Shown: positions 7,992-21,400, counted from the stretch's first letter. The stretch is DNA of 60,600 bases from Mycobacterium colombiense (GCF_003284935.1 NZ_QMEV01000028.1:1-60600); one strand, 5' to 3'. Translations and numbers: made by a program. Notes: generated from the sequence alone by a model not told the origin.

Positions 7992-10907
7992 CTAGACGGT
8001 CGGCCTGGCGATCGGGATCTCGGCCGTGCGAGCGTCCGCGTCGTCGTCGTGGTGGAGCAGGGTGCGCACCGCAGGACGGGTGCCCACGGAACGGAGCAAC
8101 AGGCTGGCCGGCCGCGGCCGGACCAATTGCGGCCACCAGAACCAGCGCCCGAGCAGTGCCGCGATGGTAGGCGTCATGAACGACCGCACGATCAAGGTGT
8201 CGAACATCAGGCCCAGGCCGATGGTGGTACCCACCTGACCGATGATGCGCAAGTCGCTGACCACCATCGAAGCCATGGTGAACGCGAACACCAGACCCGC
8301 GTTCGTCACGACCTTGCCGGTACCGCCCATCGCGCGAATGATGCCCGTATTGATGCCGCCGGCAAGCTCCTCCTTCATGCGGGACACCAGGAGCAGGTTG
8401 TAGTCCGACCCGACCGCGAGCAACACGATGACCGACATGGGCAGCACCATCCAGTACAGCTTGATGCCGAAGATGTACTGCCAGATCAGCACCGACAGCC
8501 CGAACGATGCACCCAGTGAGAGCGTCACCGTGCCCACGATGACCAGGGCTGCCACGAAACTTCGAGTGAGGATGAGCATGATGATGAAGATCAGACAGAG
8601 CGCACCGATGCCCGCGATAAAGAGGTCGTAGGTAGACCCGTCCCGGAAGTCCTTGAACGTCGACGCGGTGCCCGCGATGTAGATCTTGGCGTTTTCCAGC
8701 GGGGTGTTCTTGAGCGCTTCCTCTGCGGCCAGCCTGATCTTGTCGATGCGGTTCACGCTTTCAGAGGTGGCCGGATCGCCTCGGTGCGAAATGATGAAGC
8801 GGGCGGTCTTTCCGTCCGGCGACAGGAATTGGGTCATCGCGCGCTTGAAGTCCGCATTCTCGAAGATCTCGGGCGGCAGGTAAAACGAATCGTCGTTCTT
8901 CGAATCGTCGAACGCTTGCCCCATGGCGACGGCGTCCTTGCCGTTGCTGTCCATCTGGCCGAGGATGCCGGACATGGTGCTGTGGTTCGTCAGCATCATG
9001 TTGCGCATGTCCTCGGACATCGCGATCATCGGCGGATACTGCTCGAGCAGCTGGGGCATCAGCCTGTCCATGTGGTCGAGGTCTTGCAGCAGGCCCACCA
9101 TCTTGTCGCTGAGCGTGTCGACGCCGTCGAGAATCTCGAAGATCTGCCGCAGCGACCAGCAGATCGGGATGTCGTAGCAGTGCTTCTCCCAGTAGAAATA
9201 GCTACGCAGCGGCCGGAAGAAATCCTCGAAGTCCGACATCTTGTCGCGAAGCTCCCAAAGAATGGCGGCCATTTCTTTGGTCTTCTCGATCGATGAGTGC
9301 GTGATGGCGGTCATGCGCTTCTGCAATGCGTAGATGCGCTTCATGATCTCGATCTGCTTGGCCATCATGTCCGCCTGGACGAGCATGTCGTCCATGCGCG
9401 CCCGCATGTACTTGATGTCTTCACCCATCGTCGCCTGCTGCATGCTGAGCAGGAACGGGATCGAGGTGTGCTGGATCGGCGTTCCCTCGGGCCGGGTTAT
9501 GCCCTGCACGCGAGAAATCCCGTGAACGGCGAAGATTGCCTTCGCAAGTCGGTGCAGCAATAGGAAGTCTGCCGAGTTCCGCATGTCGTGATCGGATTCG
9601 ATCATCAAAATTTCGGGCATCATGCGCGACTGATTGAAGTGACGGTCGGCGGCCGCGTAACCGACGTTGGCGGGAACGTTGTCGGGCATGTAGAGCCGGT
9701 TGTTGTAGCTGGTCTGGTAGCCGGGCAACGTCACCAGGCCCACCAGGGCCACCGCGATCGTCGCGCACAGGATTGGCGCGGGCCAGCGGACGATCGCCGT
9801 GCCGATCCGCCGCCACCGGCCGAACCCGATGGTGCGCTTCGGATCGAACAACCCGAACCTACTGCCGACCGTCAGCACCGCAGGCACCAGCGTCAGAGCG
9901 ATCAGCACCGAAATCAGCATGCCCACCGAGCAGGGCAGGCCCATGGTCTGGAAGATGGGCATGCGGGTGAAGCTCAGGCACAGCATGGCCCCGGCGATCG
10001 TCAGACCGGAACCCAAGACGACGGGGGCGACGCTGCGATAGGTGGTGAAATACGCCGTCTGCCGGTCTTCGCCCGCCTGGCGCGCCTCTTGGTAGCGGCC
10101 GAAGAAGAAGATCGCGTAGTCCGTGCCGGCGGCCATGGCCAGGGCCACCAGCAGGTTGACGGCAAACGTGGAGAGCGCCATCCAGTTGTTATTGGCGATG
10201 AAGGCGATGACACCCCGGGCGGCGAAGACCTCGACCCCGACGGTGAGCAACAGCAGAATGACGATCGTGATCGAGCGGTACACCATGAGCAGCACGATGA
10301 AGATGATCAAGGCGCCGATCATGGTCATCTTCAGGATCGATCGGTCACCGGCGAGCTGCATATCGGAGAACAGGGCCGAGGGACCGGTGACATAAGCTTT
10401 GACCCCGGGGGGCGGTGGGGTGCGCGCGATGACGTCGCGGATGGCGGCGACGGATTCCTGGCCCAGGGTGGTGCCCTGGTTGCCCGCCAGATTCAACTGC
10501 ACATAGACGGCCTTGCCGTCCGGGCTCTGGGCGCCCGCCGCGGTGAGGCGATCGCCCCAGAGGTCCTGCACATGCTCGATATGCTTTGTGTCGCTTTTTA
10601 ATTCGCTGACCAGTTTGTTGTAGTAGGCGTGCGCCTGGTCGCCAAGCGGCTGCTGGCCCTCCAGGACCAGCATCGCGAAGCTGTCCGAGTCGGATTCTTT
10701 GAAGTCCCGGCCCATGCGCTGCATGGCCTGCACCGCCGGCGCGTCCTGGGGGGCGAGCGGAACCGAATGCTGTTGGCCCACAATCTCGAGCCGAGGCACG
10801 CCGAACGTCACCAGCAGGGTCAGCGCCACCCACCCGATGATGATGAACACCGCGAGGTGGCGGATGGACCGCGCGAAGCGCGAAGGCCGGGGTAGTTGCG
10901 TGGTCAT
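7992..10907 (-). CDS. mmpL4b: RND-family lipid transporter MmpL4b
   Basis: The protein has 971 residues and about 11-12 membrane segments, with two large periplasmic loops. Both proton-relay Asp-Tyr pairs are present: [16 protein letters not shown] near residue 262 and [15 protein letters not shown] near residue 832. A long Met-rich coiled-coil section after the second large loop (around [19 protein letters not shown]) is typical of the MmpL4 clade. In GPL producers, MmpL4a and MmpL4b together with MmpS4 move GPL to the surface. Its start lies 88 bases after the mmpL4a stop, and that gap holds an mmpS relic. Confidence 0.93.
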   Translation of the reverse strand: MTTQLPRPSRFARSIRHLAVFIIIGWVALTLLVTFGVPRLEIVGQQHSVPLAPQDAPAVQAMQRMGRDFKESDSDSFAMLVLEGQQPLGDQAHAYYNKLVSELKSDTKHIEHVQDLWGDRLTAAGAQSPDGKAVYVQLNLAGNQGTTLGQESVAAIRDVIARTPPPPGVKAYVTGPSALFSDMQLAGDRSILKMTMIGALIIFIVLLMVYRSITIVILLLLTVGVEVFAARGVIAFIANNNWMALSTFAVNLLVALAMAAGTDYAIFFFGRYQEARQAGEDRQTAYFTTYRSVAPVVLGSGLTIAGAMLCLSFTRMPIFQTMGLPCSVGMLISVLIALTLVPAVLTVGSRFGLFDPKRTIGFGRWRRIGTAIVRWPAPILCATIAVALVGLVTLPGYQTSYNNRLYMPDNVPANVGYAAADRHFNQSRMMPEILMIESDHDMRNSADFLLLHRLAKAIFAVHGISRVQGITRPEGTPIQHTSIPFLLSMQQATMGEDIKYMRARMDDMLVQADMMAKQIEIMKRIYALQKRMTAITHSSIEKTKEMAAILWELRDKMSDFEDFFRPLRSYFYWEKHCYDIPICWSLRQIFEILDGVDTLSDKMVGLLQDLDHMDRLMPQLLEQYPPMIAMSEDMRNMMLTNHSTMSGILGQMDSNGKDAVAMGQAFDDSKNDDSFYLPPEIFENADFKRAMTQFLSPDGKTARFIISHRGDPATSESVNRIDKIRLAAEEALKNTPLENAKIYIAGTASTFKDFRDGSTYDLFIAGIGALCLIFIIMLILTRSFVAALVIVGTVTLSLGASFGLSVLIWQYIFGIKLYWMVLPMSVIVLLAVGSDYNLLLVSRMKEELAGGINTGIIRAMGGTGKVVTNAGLVFAFTMASMVVSDLRIIGQVGTTIGLGLMFDTLIVRSFMTPTIAALLGRWFWWPQLVRPRPASLLLRSVGTRPAVRTLLHHDDDADARTAEIPIARPTV

Positions 10908-10930
10908 AACGCCCTCGGCAGGCGAATGAC

Positions 10931-10963
10931 GCTATTGCCCTGTGTCACAGTGTTCCCCACGTT
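10931..10963 (-). pseudogene. Short mmpS relic between mmpL4a and mmpL4b
   Basis: Read on the minus strand, this spacer encodes [11 protein letters not shown]. That matches 8 of 11 positions of [11 protein letters not shown] near the C-terminus of the intact MmpS4 in this window. At DNA level, 13 consecutive bases are the same in both places. The following GCRIVV part is lost. It looks like the last trace of a second mmpS lost after an mmpS-mmpL duplication. The match is short, so chance is not excluded. Confidence 0.45.
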
Positions 10964-10995
10964 GCTGTTCCCATCCTGAAGTGGAAAGCCGCCAC

Positions 10996-13887
10996 CTATT
11001 GCGGCTGCTTCAGGAGCAGTGAACGCACCAACGGACGGGAGCCGGTGGGTCGCAGCATGGTGCTGGCCGGGCGGGGGCGGACCAGCTGTGGCCACCAGAA
11101 CCAGCGTCCCAGCAGCGCGGCGACGGACGGCGTCATGAACGCCCGCACGATCAGCGTGTCGAAGAGCAGGCCCAGCCCGATCGTCGTGCCCACCTGGCCG
11201 ATGCTGCGCAGATCGCTGACCACCATCGAGGCCATGGTGAACGCGAACACCAGGCCGGCGTTGGTCACGACCTTTCCGGTGCCGCCCATCGCGCGGATGA
11301 TGCCCGTGTGGATGCCGGCAGCCAGTTCCTCCTTCATGCGGGAGACCAATAGCAGGTTGTAGTCAGAGCCCACCGCCAATAGCACGATCACGGAGGTGGA
11401 CAGCACAGTCCAGTGCAGCTGCATGTGCAGCAAGTACTGCCATACCAGTACCGACAACCCGAAGGACGCGCCGAGCGAAAGCAGCACCGTGCCGACGATC
11501 ACCATGGCGGCGATGAAGCTTCGGGTCATGATCAGCATGATGATGAAAATCAGGCAGAGCGCGCTTACGCCGGCGATCAAGAGGTCGAACTTGGATCCGT
11601 CCACCAGATCTTTGGTAATCGCCGCCGTACCGGTCAGATAGATCTTGGCGTTCTCCAGGGGAGTGCCCTTGAGCGATTCCTCGGCCGCCGTCTTGATCTG
11701 TTCGACCCGCGAGAGGCCCTCGGGTGTCGCCGGGTCACCCCGCTGCGAGATGAGCAGGCGGACGTCCTTGCCGTCCGGCGACATGAACACCTTCTCGATC
11801 CGCTTGAAGGACTCGGAGCCGTTGATGATGCCGGGCGGCAGGTAGAAGGAATCGTCGTTCTTGGAGGCGTCAAACGCCTGCCCCATGACGCTGGGATCCT
11901 TTGCGCTGGAATCCATTTGGCCCATGACGCCGGACATGGTGCTGTGCATGGTCAGCATCATGGTGCGCATGCTCGACATGGTTTCGATCATCGGCGGAAT
12001 CTGCATAACCAACTGCGGCAGCAGCGCATCCAGCTCGTCGAGGTTCTTCACCAGGTCGCCCAGCTTGTCGCTGATCTCGTCGACGCCGTCGATCGCGTCG
12101 AAGATCGATCGCAGGGAGAAGCAGATCGGGATGTCGTAGCAGTGCTTTTCCCAGTAGAAGTAGCTGCGAAGCGGACGCCAGAAGTCCTCGAAATCCGAAA
12201 CGCGATCGCGCAAATCCGAAGTGATGTCCTGCATTTCATGCGTCGTCTTGACCATGTGGTGCGTGGTGGCGACCAGTTCACGCATCAGGTCCAGCATGTG
12301 CTGCATGATGCCGATCATCTTCCCCAGCTCATTGGCCTGGGTGAGCATGTCGTCCATGCGGTCTTTTTGGAACGCCATATTCTGCATCTGACTCGCCTGA
12401 CCCATGCTGATGATCCAGGGAATCGTGGTGTGCTGCAACGGCGTTCCCTCGGGGCGGGTCACGGTCTGCACCGTCGCAATTCCGGGGACGGCCAGCACGC
12501 CCTTGGCGAGTTTGTTGATGACCAACATGTCCGTCGGATTGCGCAAATCGTGATCGGTCTCGACCAACAGGATTTCGGGCATCGACATGCGCTGACCGGG
12601 GAAGTGGCGGGCTGCGGCCGCATATCCCACGTTCGCGGGAATGCTGGCGGGAATGAATTTCTGGTCGTCGTAGCTGGGCTTGTAGTTCGGGAGGGTCAGC
12701 AGGCCGATCAGCGAGACGGCCAACGAGGCGATGAGGATGGGTGCCGGCCACCGCACGATGGCCGTACCGATCCGTCGCCACCTACGGGCCGAGAGCGCCC
12801 GCCGTGGCTCGAACAGGCCGAACCGCGCCCCCGCGGCAATAAGAGCGGGCCCCAGGGTTATCGCGACGAGGACCGCGATGGAGATACCGACGGCACAGGG
12901 GATTCCCAGCGGTTGGAAATAGGGCAGTCGGGTGAAGCTGAGGCAAAGCACCGCGCCGGCGATGGTCAAACCGGAGGCCAACACGACCTTGGCGACACCG
13001 GCGAACGTCGTATAGAAAGCCTCTTCTCGGCTTTCGCCCGCCTGCCGCGCCTCTTGATATCGGCCGACGAAGAAAATGCCATAGTCCGTGCCCGTTGCGA
13101 TAACGGCGGCGACCAACAGGTTCACGGCAAAAGTCGTCAGGCCGACCAATCCGAGGTGCCCAAGCAGCGCGACCATTCCACGCGCAATCTGCAATTCCAG
13201 GCCGACGATCAGCAACAAAAGAATGACCGTGACGATTGATCGATAGACGAGCAACAGGGTCAAGAAGATCACCGCAAGGCTGGCCAGCGTAACCAGCATG
13301 ACGGTCTTTTGACCCGCGATATTCATGTCCGCGACGATGGGCGCGGGCCCGGTCACGTAGACCTTCAAGCCTGGTGGGGGCGAAGCGTCCTGCACGATCT
13401 TTCGAATGACCGCCACGGATTCGTCACCCGCGGCCGCACCCTGGTTACCGTTCAGGTTCACCTGGACATATGCGGCCTTACCGTCCTGGCTCTGGGCGGC
13501 ACCGCGGGTCAGCGGATCGCCCCAGAAGTTCTGCACGTGCTGCACGTGCTTGGTATCGGCTTCCAGAAGCTTGACCAGGCGGTCGTAATACTTGTGCGCG
13601 TCGTCGCCGAGTTGCTGCTGACCCTCGAGCAGGATCATCGCCAACGCGCCGGAGTTAGTCTCCTTGAAGTCCTGGCCTAGGCGCTCCATGGCCTTGAAAG
13701 ACGGTGCGCCCAACGGGCTCAGCGAGACCGCGTTCTCGGCCTCGACCTGCTCCAGCGATGGCACGCTGATGCTGATGAGGACGGCGATCGCCAACCAGCC
13801 CAAGATGATCGGAACCGACAGGCGATGGATGAGCCGCGCGATCCGTGGACGCGCGGCTGGCTGGGTCTCCACTGGGGGCGCGCTCAT
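10996..13887 (-). CDS. mmpL4a: RND-family lipid transporter MmpL4a
   Basis: This 963-residue MmpL protein is a close paralogue of the next gene along the operon. It has [16 protein letters not shown] near residue 265, [15 protein letters not shown] near residue 839 and the coiled-coil section with [19 protein letters not shown]. The start overlaps the mmpS4 stop by 4 bases (ATGA), so the pair is translationally coupled, as expected because MmpS and MmpL act together. The predicted role is export of GPL (and possibly of the second lipopeptide) across the inner membrane. Confidence 0.93.
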   Translation of the reverse strand: MSAPPVETQPAARPRIARLIHRLSVPIILGWLAIAVLISISVPSLEQVEAENAVSLSPLGAPSFKAMERLGQDFKETNSGALAMILLEGQQQLGDDAHKYYDRLVKLLEADTKHVQHVQNFWGDPLTRGAAQSQDGKAAYVQVNLNGNQGAAAGDESVAVIRKIVQDASPPPGLKVYVTGPAPIVADMNIAGQKTVMLVTLASLAVIFLTLLLVYRSIVTVILLLLIVGLELQIARGMVALLGHLGLVGLTTFAVNLLVAAVIATGTDYGIFFVGRYQEARQAGESREEAFYTTFAGVAKVVLASGLTIAGAVLCLSFTRLPYFQPLGIPCAVGISIAVLVAITLGPALIAAGARFGLFEPRRALSARRWRRIGTAIVRWPAPILIASLAVSLIGLLTLPNYKPSYDDQKFIPASIPANVGYAAAARHFPGQRMSMPEILLVETDHDLRNPTDMLVINKLAKGVLAVPGIATVQTVTRPEGTPLQHTTIPWIISMGQASQMQNMAFQKDRMDDMLTQANELGKMIGIMQHMLDLMRELVATTHHMVKTTHEMQDITSDLRDRVSDFEDFWRPLRSYFYWEKHCYDIPICFSLRSIFDAIDGVDEISDKLGDLVKNLDELDALLPQLVMQIPPMIETMSSMRTMMLTMHSTMSGVMGQMDSSAKDPSVMGQAFDASKNDDSFYLPPGIINGSESFKRIEKVFMSPDGKDVRLLISQRGDPATPEGLSRVEQIKTAAEESLKGTPLENAKIYLTGTAAITKDLVDGSKFDLLIAGVSALCLIFIIMLIMTRSFIAAMVIVGTVLLSLGASFGLSVLVWQYLLHMQLHWTVLSTSVIVLLAVGSDYNLLLVSRMKEELAAGIHTGIIRAMGGTGKVVTNAGLVFAFTMASMVVSDLRSIGQVGTTIGLGLLFDTLIVRAFMTPSVAALLGRWFWWPQLVRPRPASTMLRPTGSRPLVRSLLLKQPQ

Positions 13888-14477
13888 GTGGCCGTCAACA
13901 CGCAGTAGGTGAAGGCATTCAATTCGTGCGAGATCCTCTCGGCCTTGACGACACCGTCGACCACGATGCGGCAGCCGAGACTATCGCTATTGCCCTGGGC
14001 GACCACATTGCCCACGATCGACGGCAGCGTCGTCGAGATGTCGAACGTCCACGGCAACGGTATGCCGTTGATGTGGTTCGGCTCGCCGTTGGCGTCGAAG
14101 TAGCTGATGTCGGCCATCGAGCCAGCGGGTCCGAAAACCTCGTACTTCACGTGCTTGGGATTGAACGGCTTGGTGTCCTGCTGCCTGGATTCGGCGTACG
14201 TCGGGCGCTTCTCGGAGCCGAAAACCCCATGCAGCCGCGAGACGGTCATGCCTCCGGCGACGACGACGGCCACGATGACCAGCGGGATCCACAGCCGGCC
14301 CAGGAAACCGAAAAGCCCGGGGCCCTTTTTGGTGTTCGGACGGGTCTTGGAAGCGCCGCTATGCCCCTCGGGTTCTTTTGACGATCGACGACCAAAGCCC
14401 AGGAAACCGCGTTGGCTAATGTCTCGTCCTTCCGCGGTGGTGTTGTCGGGCCGGGCCCGTACCTCCGATTCGACCAT
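13884..14477 (-). CDS. mmpS4: MmpS4-type membrane accessory protein
   Basis: MmpS proteins assist MmpL transporters. From the ATG at 14477 (preceded by an AGAGGGGG box) the protein is 197 residues. It has a charged cytoplasmic N-terminus, one membrane segment at about 62-79 ([18 protein letters not shown]), then a periplasmic beta-rich domain with [20 protein letters not shown], a conserved Cys in GCRIVVDG and a second in AFTYCVL. An in-frame ATG at 14534 exists but adds only low-complexity residues. MmpS members without the long N-terminus are nearer 140 residues; the extra length is the cytoplasmic part. This is the first gene of the minus-strand export operon and diverges from mbtH. Confidence 0.9.
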   Translation of the reverse strand: MVESEVRARPDNTTAEGRDISQRGFLGFGRRSSKEPEGHSGASKTRPNTKKGPGLFGFLGRLWIPLVIVAVVVAGGMTVSRLHGVFGSEKRPTYAESRQQDTKPFNPKHVKYEVFGPAGSMADISYFDANGEPNHINGIPLPWTFDISTTLPSIVGNVVAQGNSDSLGCRIVVDGVVKAERISHELNAFTYCVLTAT

Positions 14478-14825
14478 TGGACCCCCTCTAGCCGCGCCGT
14501 CGCGCCCGCGCGGTGTTCGCCCCCGACCATGCAACTACCCACCGGCCGCAATAGCGCCGGGCGACGGCGCTCCGAAAGCCAGAACCGCCGCCGACCAGTC
14601 GTTTCTCTGTCACCTCTTGGCAGGCCCCGCCCCGGGGAGCGCGACCAAGTCTTGATGAGTAAACCACGGCAGTCGCTTCCGTATCAGTGCTTTGCCAACG
14701 CGATGCGGGATCGTAATTGCGTGTCGCGTGCGTAACGACATTCGCTGATCACCAATCCGCCCGAGGACTCCGCTACGTCGCACCGCCACCTAAGCACAAC
14801 ACACCGTACGTGTCACGGGCACAGA

Positions 14826-14850
14826 TGGTTCAAGGTTCCCCTGGTTCAAG
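14826..14850. repeat. Direct repeat TGGTTCAAG x2
   Basis: TGGTTCAAG occurs at 14826-14834 and again at 14842-14850, a 16-base period, within the divergent control region. It could be an operator half-site pair, but no regulator is known. Confidence 0.35.
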
Positions 14851-15123
14851 ATCTCTCACGGAGCTGGGCCCGCCCGCCTCGTGGTGATTTTCCGGGCCAC
14901 CGCCGCTTCGGCTAAGGTGTGTGGCGACGAGCACAAAAACTTCATCGGCCTCAAGGACCCGCCTGCCCCAATAGCGAAATCTCGCAATCAACGCCATTGA
15001 TGCAGGTCATTGCAGCGAAATCCGGGGCATCGGGGCCCCGCCGCACATCAACACTCGATGGCGTGCAACGCCTCCTAGGCGACACCAGGAACTTTGTCCA
15101 AACCACGGACGAGCGCTCTAGGG

Positions 15124-15178
15124 CTCAACTATGGTTTGGACCTGTTCCACTCATGTCCACTATGCATCCTGGAGAATT
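15124..15178 (+). promoter_or_regulatory. Leader of mbtH shared with the second NRPS
   Basis: The segment just before mbtH matches 33669-33724 before the mbtH pseudogene. Over the first 33 bases, 26 are the same, and the run CACTCATGT is shared. Conservation in a non-coding stretch while the adjoining gene copy has decayed suggests promoter or untranslated-leader function. Confidence 0.5.
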
Positions 15179-15409
15179 GTGAGCATCAATCCATTCGACG
15201 ACGACAACGGCAGCTTTTTCGTCTTGGTGAACGACGAGGAGCAACACAGCTTGTGGCCGGCCTTCGCCGATGTTCCAGCTGGCTGGCGAGTGGTCCACGG
15301 GGAAGCCGACCGAGCTGCGTGTTTGGAGTACATCGAGCAGCATTGGCCTGATATTCGGCCGAAGAGCCTGCGCGACAAGCTCGCAACGGGCCGGGGTTTT
15401 GACCAGTAA
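15179..15409 (+). CDS. mbtH: MbtH-like NRPS accessory protein
   Basis: MbtH-like proteins bind and activate adenylation domains. From the GTG at 15179 the protein has 76 residues with the family signature: [33 protein letters not shown], and [15 protein letters not shown]. Upstream in-frame starts lack family similarity, and GTG fits the usual MSxNPFDD start. It is 43 bases from mps1 and is certainly co-transcribed. An MbtH homologue is known to be needed for GPL synthesis in M. smegmatis. As the only intact copy in the window, it may also serve the second NRPS in trans. Confidence 0.95.
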   Translation: MSINPFDDDNGSFFVLVNDEEQHSLWPAFADVPAGWRVVHGEADRAACLEYIEQHWPDIRPKSLRDKLATGRGFDQ

Positions 15410-15452
15410 GCAGTCGGGGTATGGGGCGGGTGGCGGAGACTTGGGGGAGTCG

Positions 15453-18400
15453 ATGGAGCGGGAAGATCGTGCACTTCCGCTAACGCGCGGTCAGCTTGAC
15501 ATCTGGCTGTCCCAAGAAGCCGGATTCGCCGGCACGCAGTGGCAGCTCGGTCTCCTGGTCAAGATCGACGGCGTCGTGCACCACGATGCCCTCGAAAAGT
15601 CAATCACCCAAGCGGTCGCCGAGGCCGAGCCCGGCCGGGTCTCCTTCTTCGAGGTCGACGGCCAGGTGGTGCAGAAACCGGTCGACTACCCGCACGTGGA
15701 GCTGACGCTCGACGACCTGAGGGGAGCGCCCGACCCGGTACAGGAAGCCCGCGAAAAGGCTTCCTCGATCCAGCGCACGCCAATGGCGCTGAACGGTCAG
15801 CTGTTCAAATTCGTGCTCTTTCAAACAGGGCACGAGGAATTCTATTTGTTTGGTTGCTGCCACCACATAGCCATCGACGGTCTGGGCATGGCCCTCGTGT
15901 GCCGCCGGGTGGCAACCATTTATTCGGCAATGGTGGCCGGGAAGCCAATCCCCGACGCCTACTTCGGGTCGGTCCAAGACCTGGTCGACCTCGAGTCGGG
16001 CTACGAAGCCTCCGACGACTACGCCGAAGACAAGGCCTACTGGAGCGAGCACCTGCCGCCGGAGAGCGGGCCCGTCGACCGGCTGCCCACCGCCGCGGGG
16101 GAGCAAGACCACTACTCGCCGTCGGCGTCGGTGCAGCTGGCCCCCGCGGTCGCCAACCGGATCAAAGAGTTGTCGAAGAAGCTGGCCATCCGCCGGTTTT
16201 CGGTGACCACCGCCGCCTGCGCCCTGCTGGTACGTGGGTGGTCCGGCAGCGGTTCGGAGGTGGCGCTCGACTTTCCGGTCAGCCGGCGGGTGCGTCCCGA
16301 ATCGAAGACGCTGCCCGCGATGCTCGCCGGCGTGGTGCCGCTGGTCCTGACGACCGAGCCGCAGTCGAGCGTCGCCGACTTCTGCAAGCACGTCGACAAG
16401 CGGATCCGCGAGCTCCTGCAGCATCAGCGCTTCCCCGTCCACACCCTGGAGGGCGACGGGCTGCGGCAAGCGCCGAACCGGGTTGGCATCAACTTCATCC
16501 CGTCCCGGCTGACGCTGGACCTCGCCGGTTCCCCGGCGACCGCGTCGTACACCAACCACGGCCCGGTCGGGCACTTCGGGCTCTTCTTCCTCGGCGCCGG
16601 CGACCAGTTGTTCCTCAGCACCGCCGGCCCGGGCCAGCCGTTCGCGAGCTTCGGCGTCGCCGACCTGGCGGGCCGGCTGCAGCAGATCCTCGAGGAGATG
16701 ACCGCCGACCCGGACCGGCCACTGTCGTCGATCGATCTGCTGACCCCCGACGAGCCCGCCCTCATCGACCAGTGGAGTAACCGGCCGGCGCTGCACGAGC
16801 CCGTGCCCGATCCCATTTCGATTCCCCAGGCTTTCGCCGAGCACGTGCAGAACGCGCCCGACGCGGTGGCGGTGACCTTCGGTGACCGCGCCCTGACCTT
16901 CGCGGAACTCGACGAGGCCTCGACCCGGTTGGGCCATCTGCTCGCCGGTCATGGCATCGGACCGGGGGACTGCGTGGCGGTGATGTTCCCCCGCTGCGCC
17001 GACGCCATCGTCTCGATGCTGGGGGTGCTCAAGACCGGGGCGGCGTACGTGCCGATCGACCCGGCGCACGCGTCGTCCCGGATGGATTTCGTGCTCGCCG
17101 ACGCGGGACCCCGCGCGGTGATCACCACGGCGGACCTGCGCTCGCGGCTCGACGACCACGACGTCCTCGTCGTCGACGTGCACGACCCGGCCGTCGACAG
17201 CCAGCCCACCACCGCGCTGCCGCTGCCGGCGCCGGAGAACACCGCGTACATCATCTACACGTCGGGAACCACCGGGACCCCCAAAGGCGTTGCGATTCCT
17301 CATCTCAACGTCACGTGGCTGATCGAGTCGCTCGACGCCGGCCTGCCCAAGGGCAACGTGTGGACCCAATGCCACTCGGCGGCCTTCGACTTCTCGGTGT
17401 GGGAGATCTTCGGCGCGCTGCTGCGTGGCAGGCGGCTGCTGATCGTGCCCGAATCGGTGGCGTCCTCCCCGCAGGATCTGCACGCGCTGCTGGTCGCGGA
17501 GAAGGTCAGCGTGCTGACCCAGACCCCGTCGGCCGTGGCGATGCTGCCGGCCGACGACCTGGAGTCCACGGCGTTGGTGGTGGCCGGCGAGGCCTGCCCG
17601 ACCGACGTGGTCGATCGGTGGGCGGCGCCCGGCCGGGTGATGCTCGATGCCTATGGCCCGACCGAGACCACGGTGTGCGCGTCGATCAGCACGCCGCTGA
17701 CGCCCGGCTCCCTGGTGGTGCCGATCGGTTCCCCGATCGCCGGCGCGGCGATGTTCGTGCTCGACAAATGGCTGCAGCCGGTGCCCGCCGGCGTGGTCGG
17801 CGAACTGTACCTGGCCGGTCGCGGCGTCGGACACGGCTATGTGCGCCGGGCCGGGCTCACCGCATCGCGGTTCGTAGCCAATCCCTTTGGCGGCCCGGGC
17901 GCGCGGATGTACCGCACCGGCGACCTGGTGTGCTGGGGCCCGGATGGGCAGCTACAGTACCTCGGCCGCGCCGACGAGCAGGTCAAGATCCGCGGCTACC
18001 GCATCGAACTCGGTGAGATCCAGGCCGTGCTGGCCGGCCTCGACGGCGTGGACCAGGCCGCGGTGATCGCCCGCGAGGACCGCCCCGGCGACAAGCGGCT
18101 GGTCGGTTACATCACCGGCACCGCCGACCCGGCGTCGCTGCGCGCCCAGCTGGCCGACAAGCTGCCGCCCTACATGGTCCCGACCGCCATCATGGTGCTG
18201 GACACACTGCCGCTGACCGGCAACGGCAAGCTCGACAAGCGCGCCCTGCCCTCGCCCGAGTACGCCGCGAGCGAGTATCGAGCCCCGGCCGACGCCATCG
18301 AGGAGATCCTGGCCGACATCTACGCCCAGGTGCTGGGCGTGGAACGCGTCGGCGTCGACGACTCCTTCTTCGACCTCGGCGGGGACAGCATCCTGTCGAT

Positions 18401-21400
18401 GCAGGTGGTGTCGCGGGCCCGCGCGGCCGGCGTGATCTGCCGACCGCGCGACATCTTCGTGGAGCAGACGGTGGCCCGCCTGGCGCGGGTGTCCGAGGTC
18501 GCCGGCGACGGCGAGCTCGGCGCGGCCGACGAGGGGATCGGGCCGGTGGTGGCCACCCCGATCATGCGCTGGCTGCAGACCATCGACGGGCCGATCGACG
18601 AGTTCAACCAGACCATGGTGCTGGCGGCTCCGGCGGGCGTGACCGAAGACGACGTGACGGCGGTGCTGCAGGCGCTGCTGGACCGCCACCCCATGTTGCG
18701 GCTGCGGGTGCAGGACGACGGCGCCGGCGGCTGGTCCCTCGAGGCGCCCGAGGCGGGTTCGGTACAGGCTCGCGACTGCCTGCGTGCGGTCGACGCGCTG
18801 TCCGACGCGGCGCTGATCGAGGCCCGCGGCCGGCTGAACGTCGCCGACGGCGCGCTGATGAGCGCGGTATGGGCAAGCGGCACAAGCCAATTGGCGTTGG
18901 TCATCCACCACCTTGCCGTCGACGGCGTGTCGTGGCGGACCCTGATCGAAGACCTCAACATCGCGTGGGCCCAGCATCACAACGGCCAACCGGTGGAACT
19001 GCCGGTGCTCGGAACGTCGTTTGCCCGTTGGTCTTCGCTGCTGGCCGACTACGCGCAGAGCCCGGCGGTGGCCGGGCAGGCCGACGCGTGGCGGCAGGTG
19101 GCCGCCACGCCGGCGGCATTGCCGGCCGTGCAGCCCGGCGACACCTACGCGACGGCCGGGCAGTTGACGGCGTCGCTGGACGCCGACACCACCCGGCTGC
19201 TGTTGGGCGAGGTGCCCGCGGCGTTCCACGCTGGGGTGCAAGACATTCTGTTGATCGCCTTCGCGCTCGCGTTCACCGAATTCCTGGGTGAGGCCGCGCC
19301 GATCGGTATCGACATCGAAGGACACGGACGCCATGAAGAGGTGGCGTCGCGCGTGGACCTGTCCCGCACGGTGGGCTGGTTCACCACCAAATACCCTGCG
19401 GCCCTACAGATCAACGGCACGCTGAGCTGGTCGCAGGTGGCCGCCGGTGCGGCCGCGCTGGGTGCGGTGATCAAGGACGCCAAGGAGCAACTGCGCGCCC
19501 TGCCCGATGGCCTGACCTACGGACTGCTGCGCTACCTGAACGACGACGTCGACCTGCAGGGCGCAGACCCGGTGATCGGGTTCAACTACCTGGGCCGCTT
19601 GGCCGCGGGGGCCGACCTTTCCGAGGACCTGTGGCGCGTCAGCGAGGACAGCCTGTCGTCGGCGGCCGTGGCCACCGCGGTGGCAATGCCGTTGGCGCAC
19701 ACCGTAGAACTCAACGCCGGCACCATGGACACCGAGGCCGGCCCGCACCTGCACGCCAACTGGCGGTGGGCGCCGTCGGCGCTGACCGACGAGCAGGTGA
19801 ACCGGTTGAGCCAGTTGTGGTTCGACGCGCTGACCGGCATCTGCGAGCACGTGCGCAATGGTGGTGGCGGGTTGACCCCGTCCGACATCGCCCCCGCCCG
19901 CCTGGACCAGCAGCAGATCGACGAGCTCTGCCGTCAGCACCAGATCGCCGACGTGCTGCCGCTCAGCCCCGTTCAGCAGGGGTTGCTCTTCCACACCAGC
20001 TTCGCGCAGGAACTGGAGGACCTCTACGCGGTGCAGCTCGGCATCACCGTGAGCGGTTCCCTTGACGCGCAACGACTTCGGGAGGCGGTGCAGACCGTCG
20101 TCAACCGCCACCCCAACCTGGCGGCCCGCTTCATCGACGAATTCGGTGAGCCGGTGCAGATCATCCCGGCCAAGCCGGTGATGGCATGGAACTACGTCGA
20201 GCTGGACGGCGGAGGCTCGGCCCCGCGGGACGAACAGGTCGAGGCGCTGGCCGCCGCCGAACGCACCGCCGTCTGCGACCTGACCGGCGAATCGCCGTTC
20301 CGGGCGGCGTTGATCCGCATCGCACCCGACCGGCACCGGTTCGTGCTGACCATCCACCACATCGTCATCGACGGCTGGTCACTGCCGGTCCTGATGCGCG
20401 AAGTGTTCGCGGGCTACTACGGCGAGCGGCTGCCCGCGCCGCCGTCGTACCGCAGCTACCTGATGTGGCTGGCCGCCCAGGATCGTCCCGGCGCCCAAGC
20501 GGCCTGGGGCGAGGCGCTCGCCGGATTCGAAGCGCCCACGCTGGTGGCGCCGCCCGGCAAGATCGGCCGGCGCGCCGTTGCCACTTATACGATTTCGGCG
20601 GACACCACCCGCGCGCTGACCGAACTGGCCCGCTCCAGCCGCACCACCGTCAGCACCGTGCTGCAGGGCGCCTGGGCGCAACTGTTGACCTGGCTGACCG
20701 GCCAGCACGACGTGGCCTTCGGCACCGCGGTCTCGGGCCGGCCCACCGAGCTGGCCGGCGCGGACGCCATGGTCGGCCTGTTGATCAACACCGTGCCGGT
20801 GCGGGCCAACATCGCCGCCGCGACCACCGTCGCCGATCTGCTGGAGCAGCTGCAGCGCGTCCACGCCGAGACTCTCGAGCATGAACACTTGGCGCTCAAC
20901 GAGATTCACCGCGTCACCGGGCACGACCAACTGTTCGACACGCTGTTCCTCTACGAGAACTACCCGATCGATGCCGGGGCGCTGCTGGGTGTCAACGAGC
21001 TGGCCGTCACCGAGTTCAGCAGCCGCGAGTTCAACCACTACCCGCTATCGGTGGTGGCCACCCCGGGCCACGAGCTGAGCCTGCGCGTCGAATACGACAC
21101 CGAGGTGTTCGATGCGTCCGGCGTCGAGACGCTGATCGAACGGTTACGTCAGGTGATGGCCTCGATGGCCGCCGATCCCGCGCAACGCCTGTCGTCGATC
21201 GACCTGCTCGACGCCGCCGAGCACGAGCGGCTCGACGCCTGGGGCAACCGGGCGATGCTGGCGCAGCGCCGGCGCGCACAGGCGTCCATTCCGGCGTTGT
21301 TCGCCGCGCAGGTGGCCCGCGCCGCCGACGCCGTGGCGATCACCTGCGGCGAGCGGTCGTTCACCTACCGCGAGGTCGAAGAGTCGGCAAACCGGTTGGC

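Larger units (their letters stand above)
14478..15178. promoter_or_regulatory. Divergent control region between mmpS4 and mbtH
   Basis: About 700 bases separate the export operon from the NRPS operon, and no gene is supported here. The region should hold promoters for both directions. The 55 bases next to mbtH (15124-15178) are conserved upstream of the second NRPS and probably form its leader. A 9-base direct repeat lies at 14826-14850. I could not assign a convincing -10/-35 pair. Confidence 0.5.
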
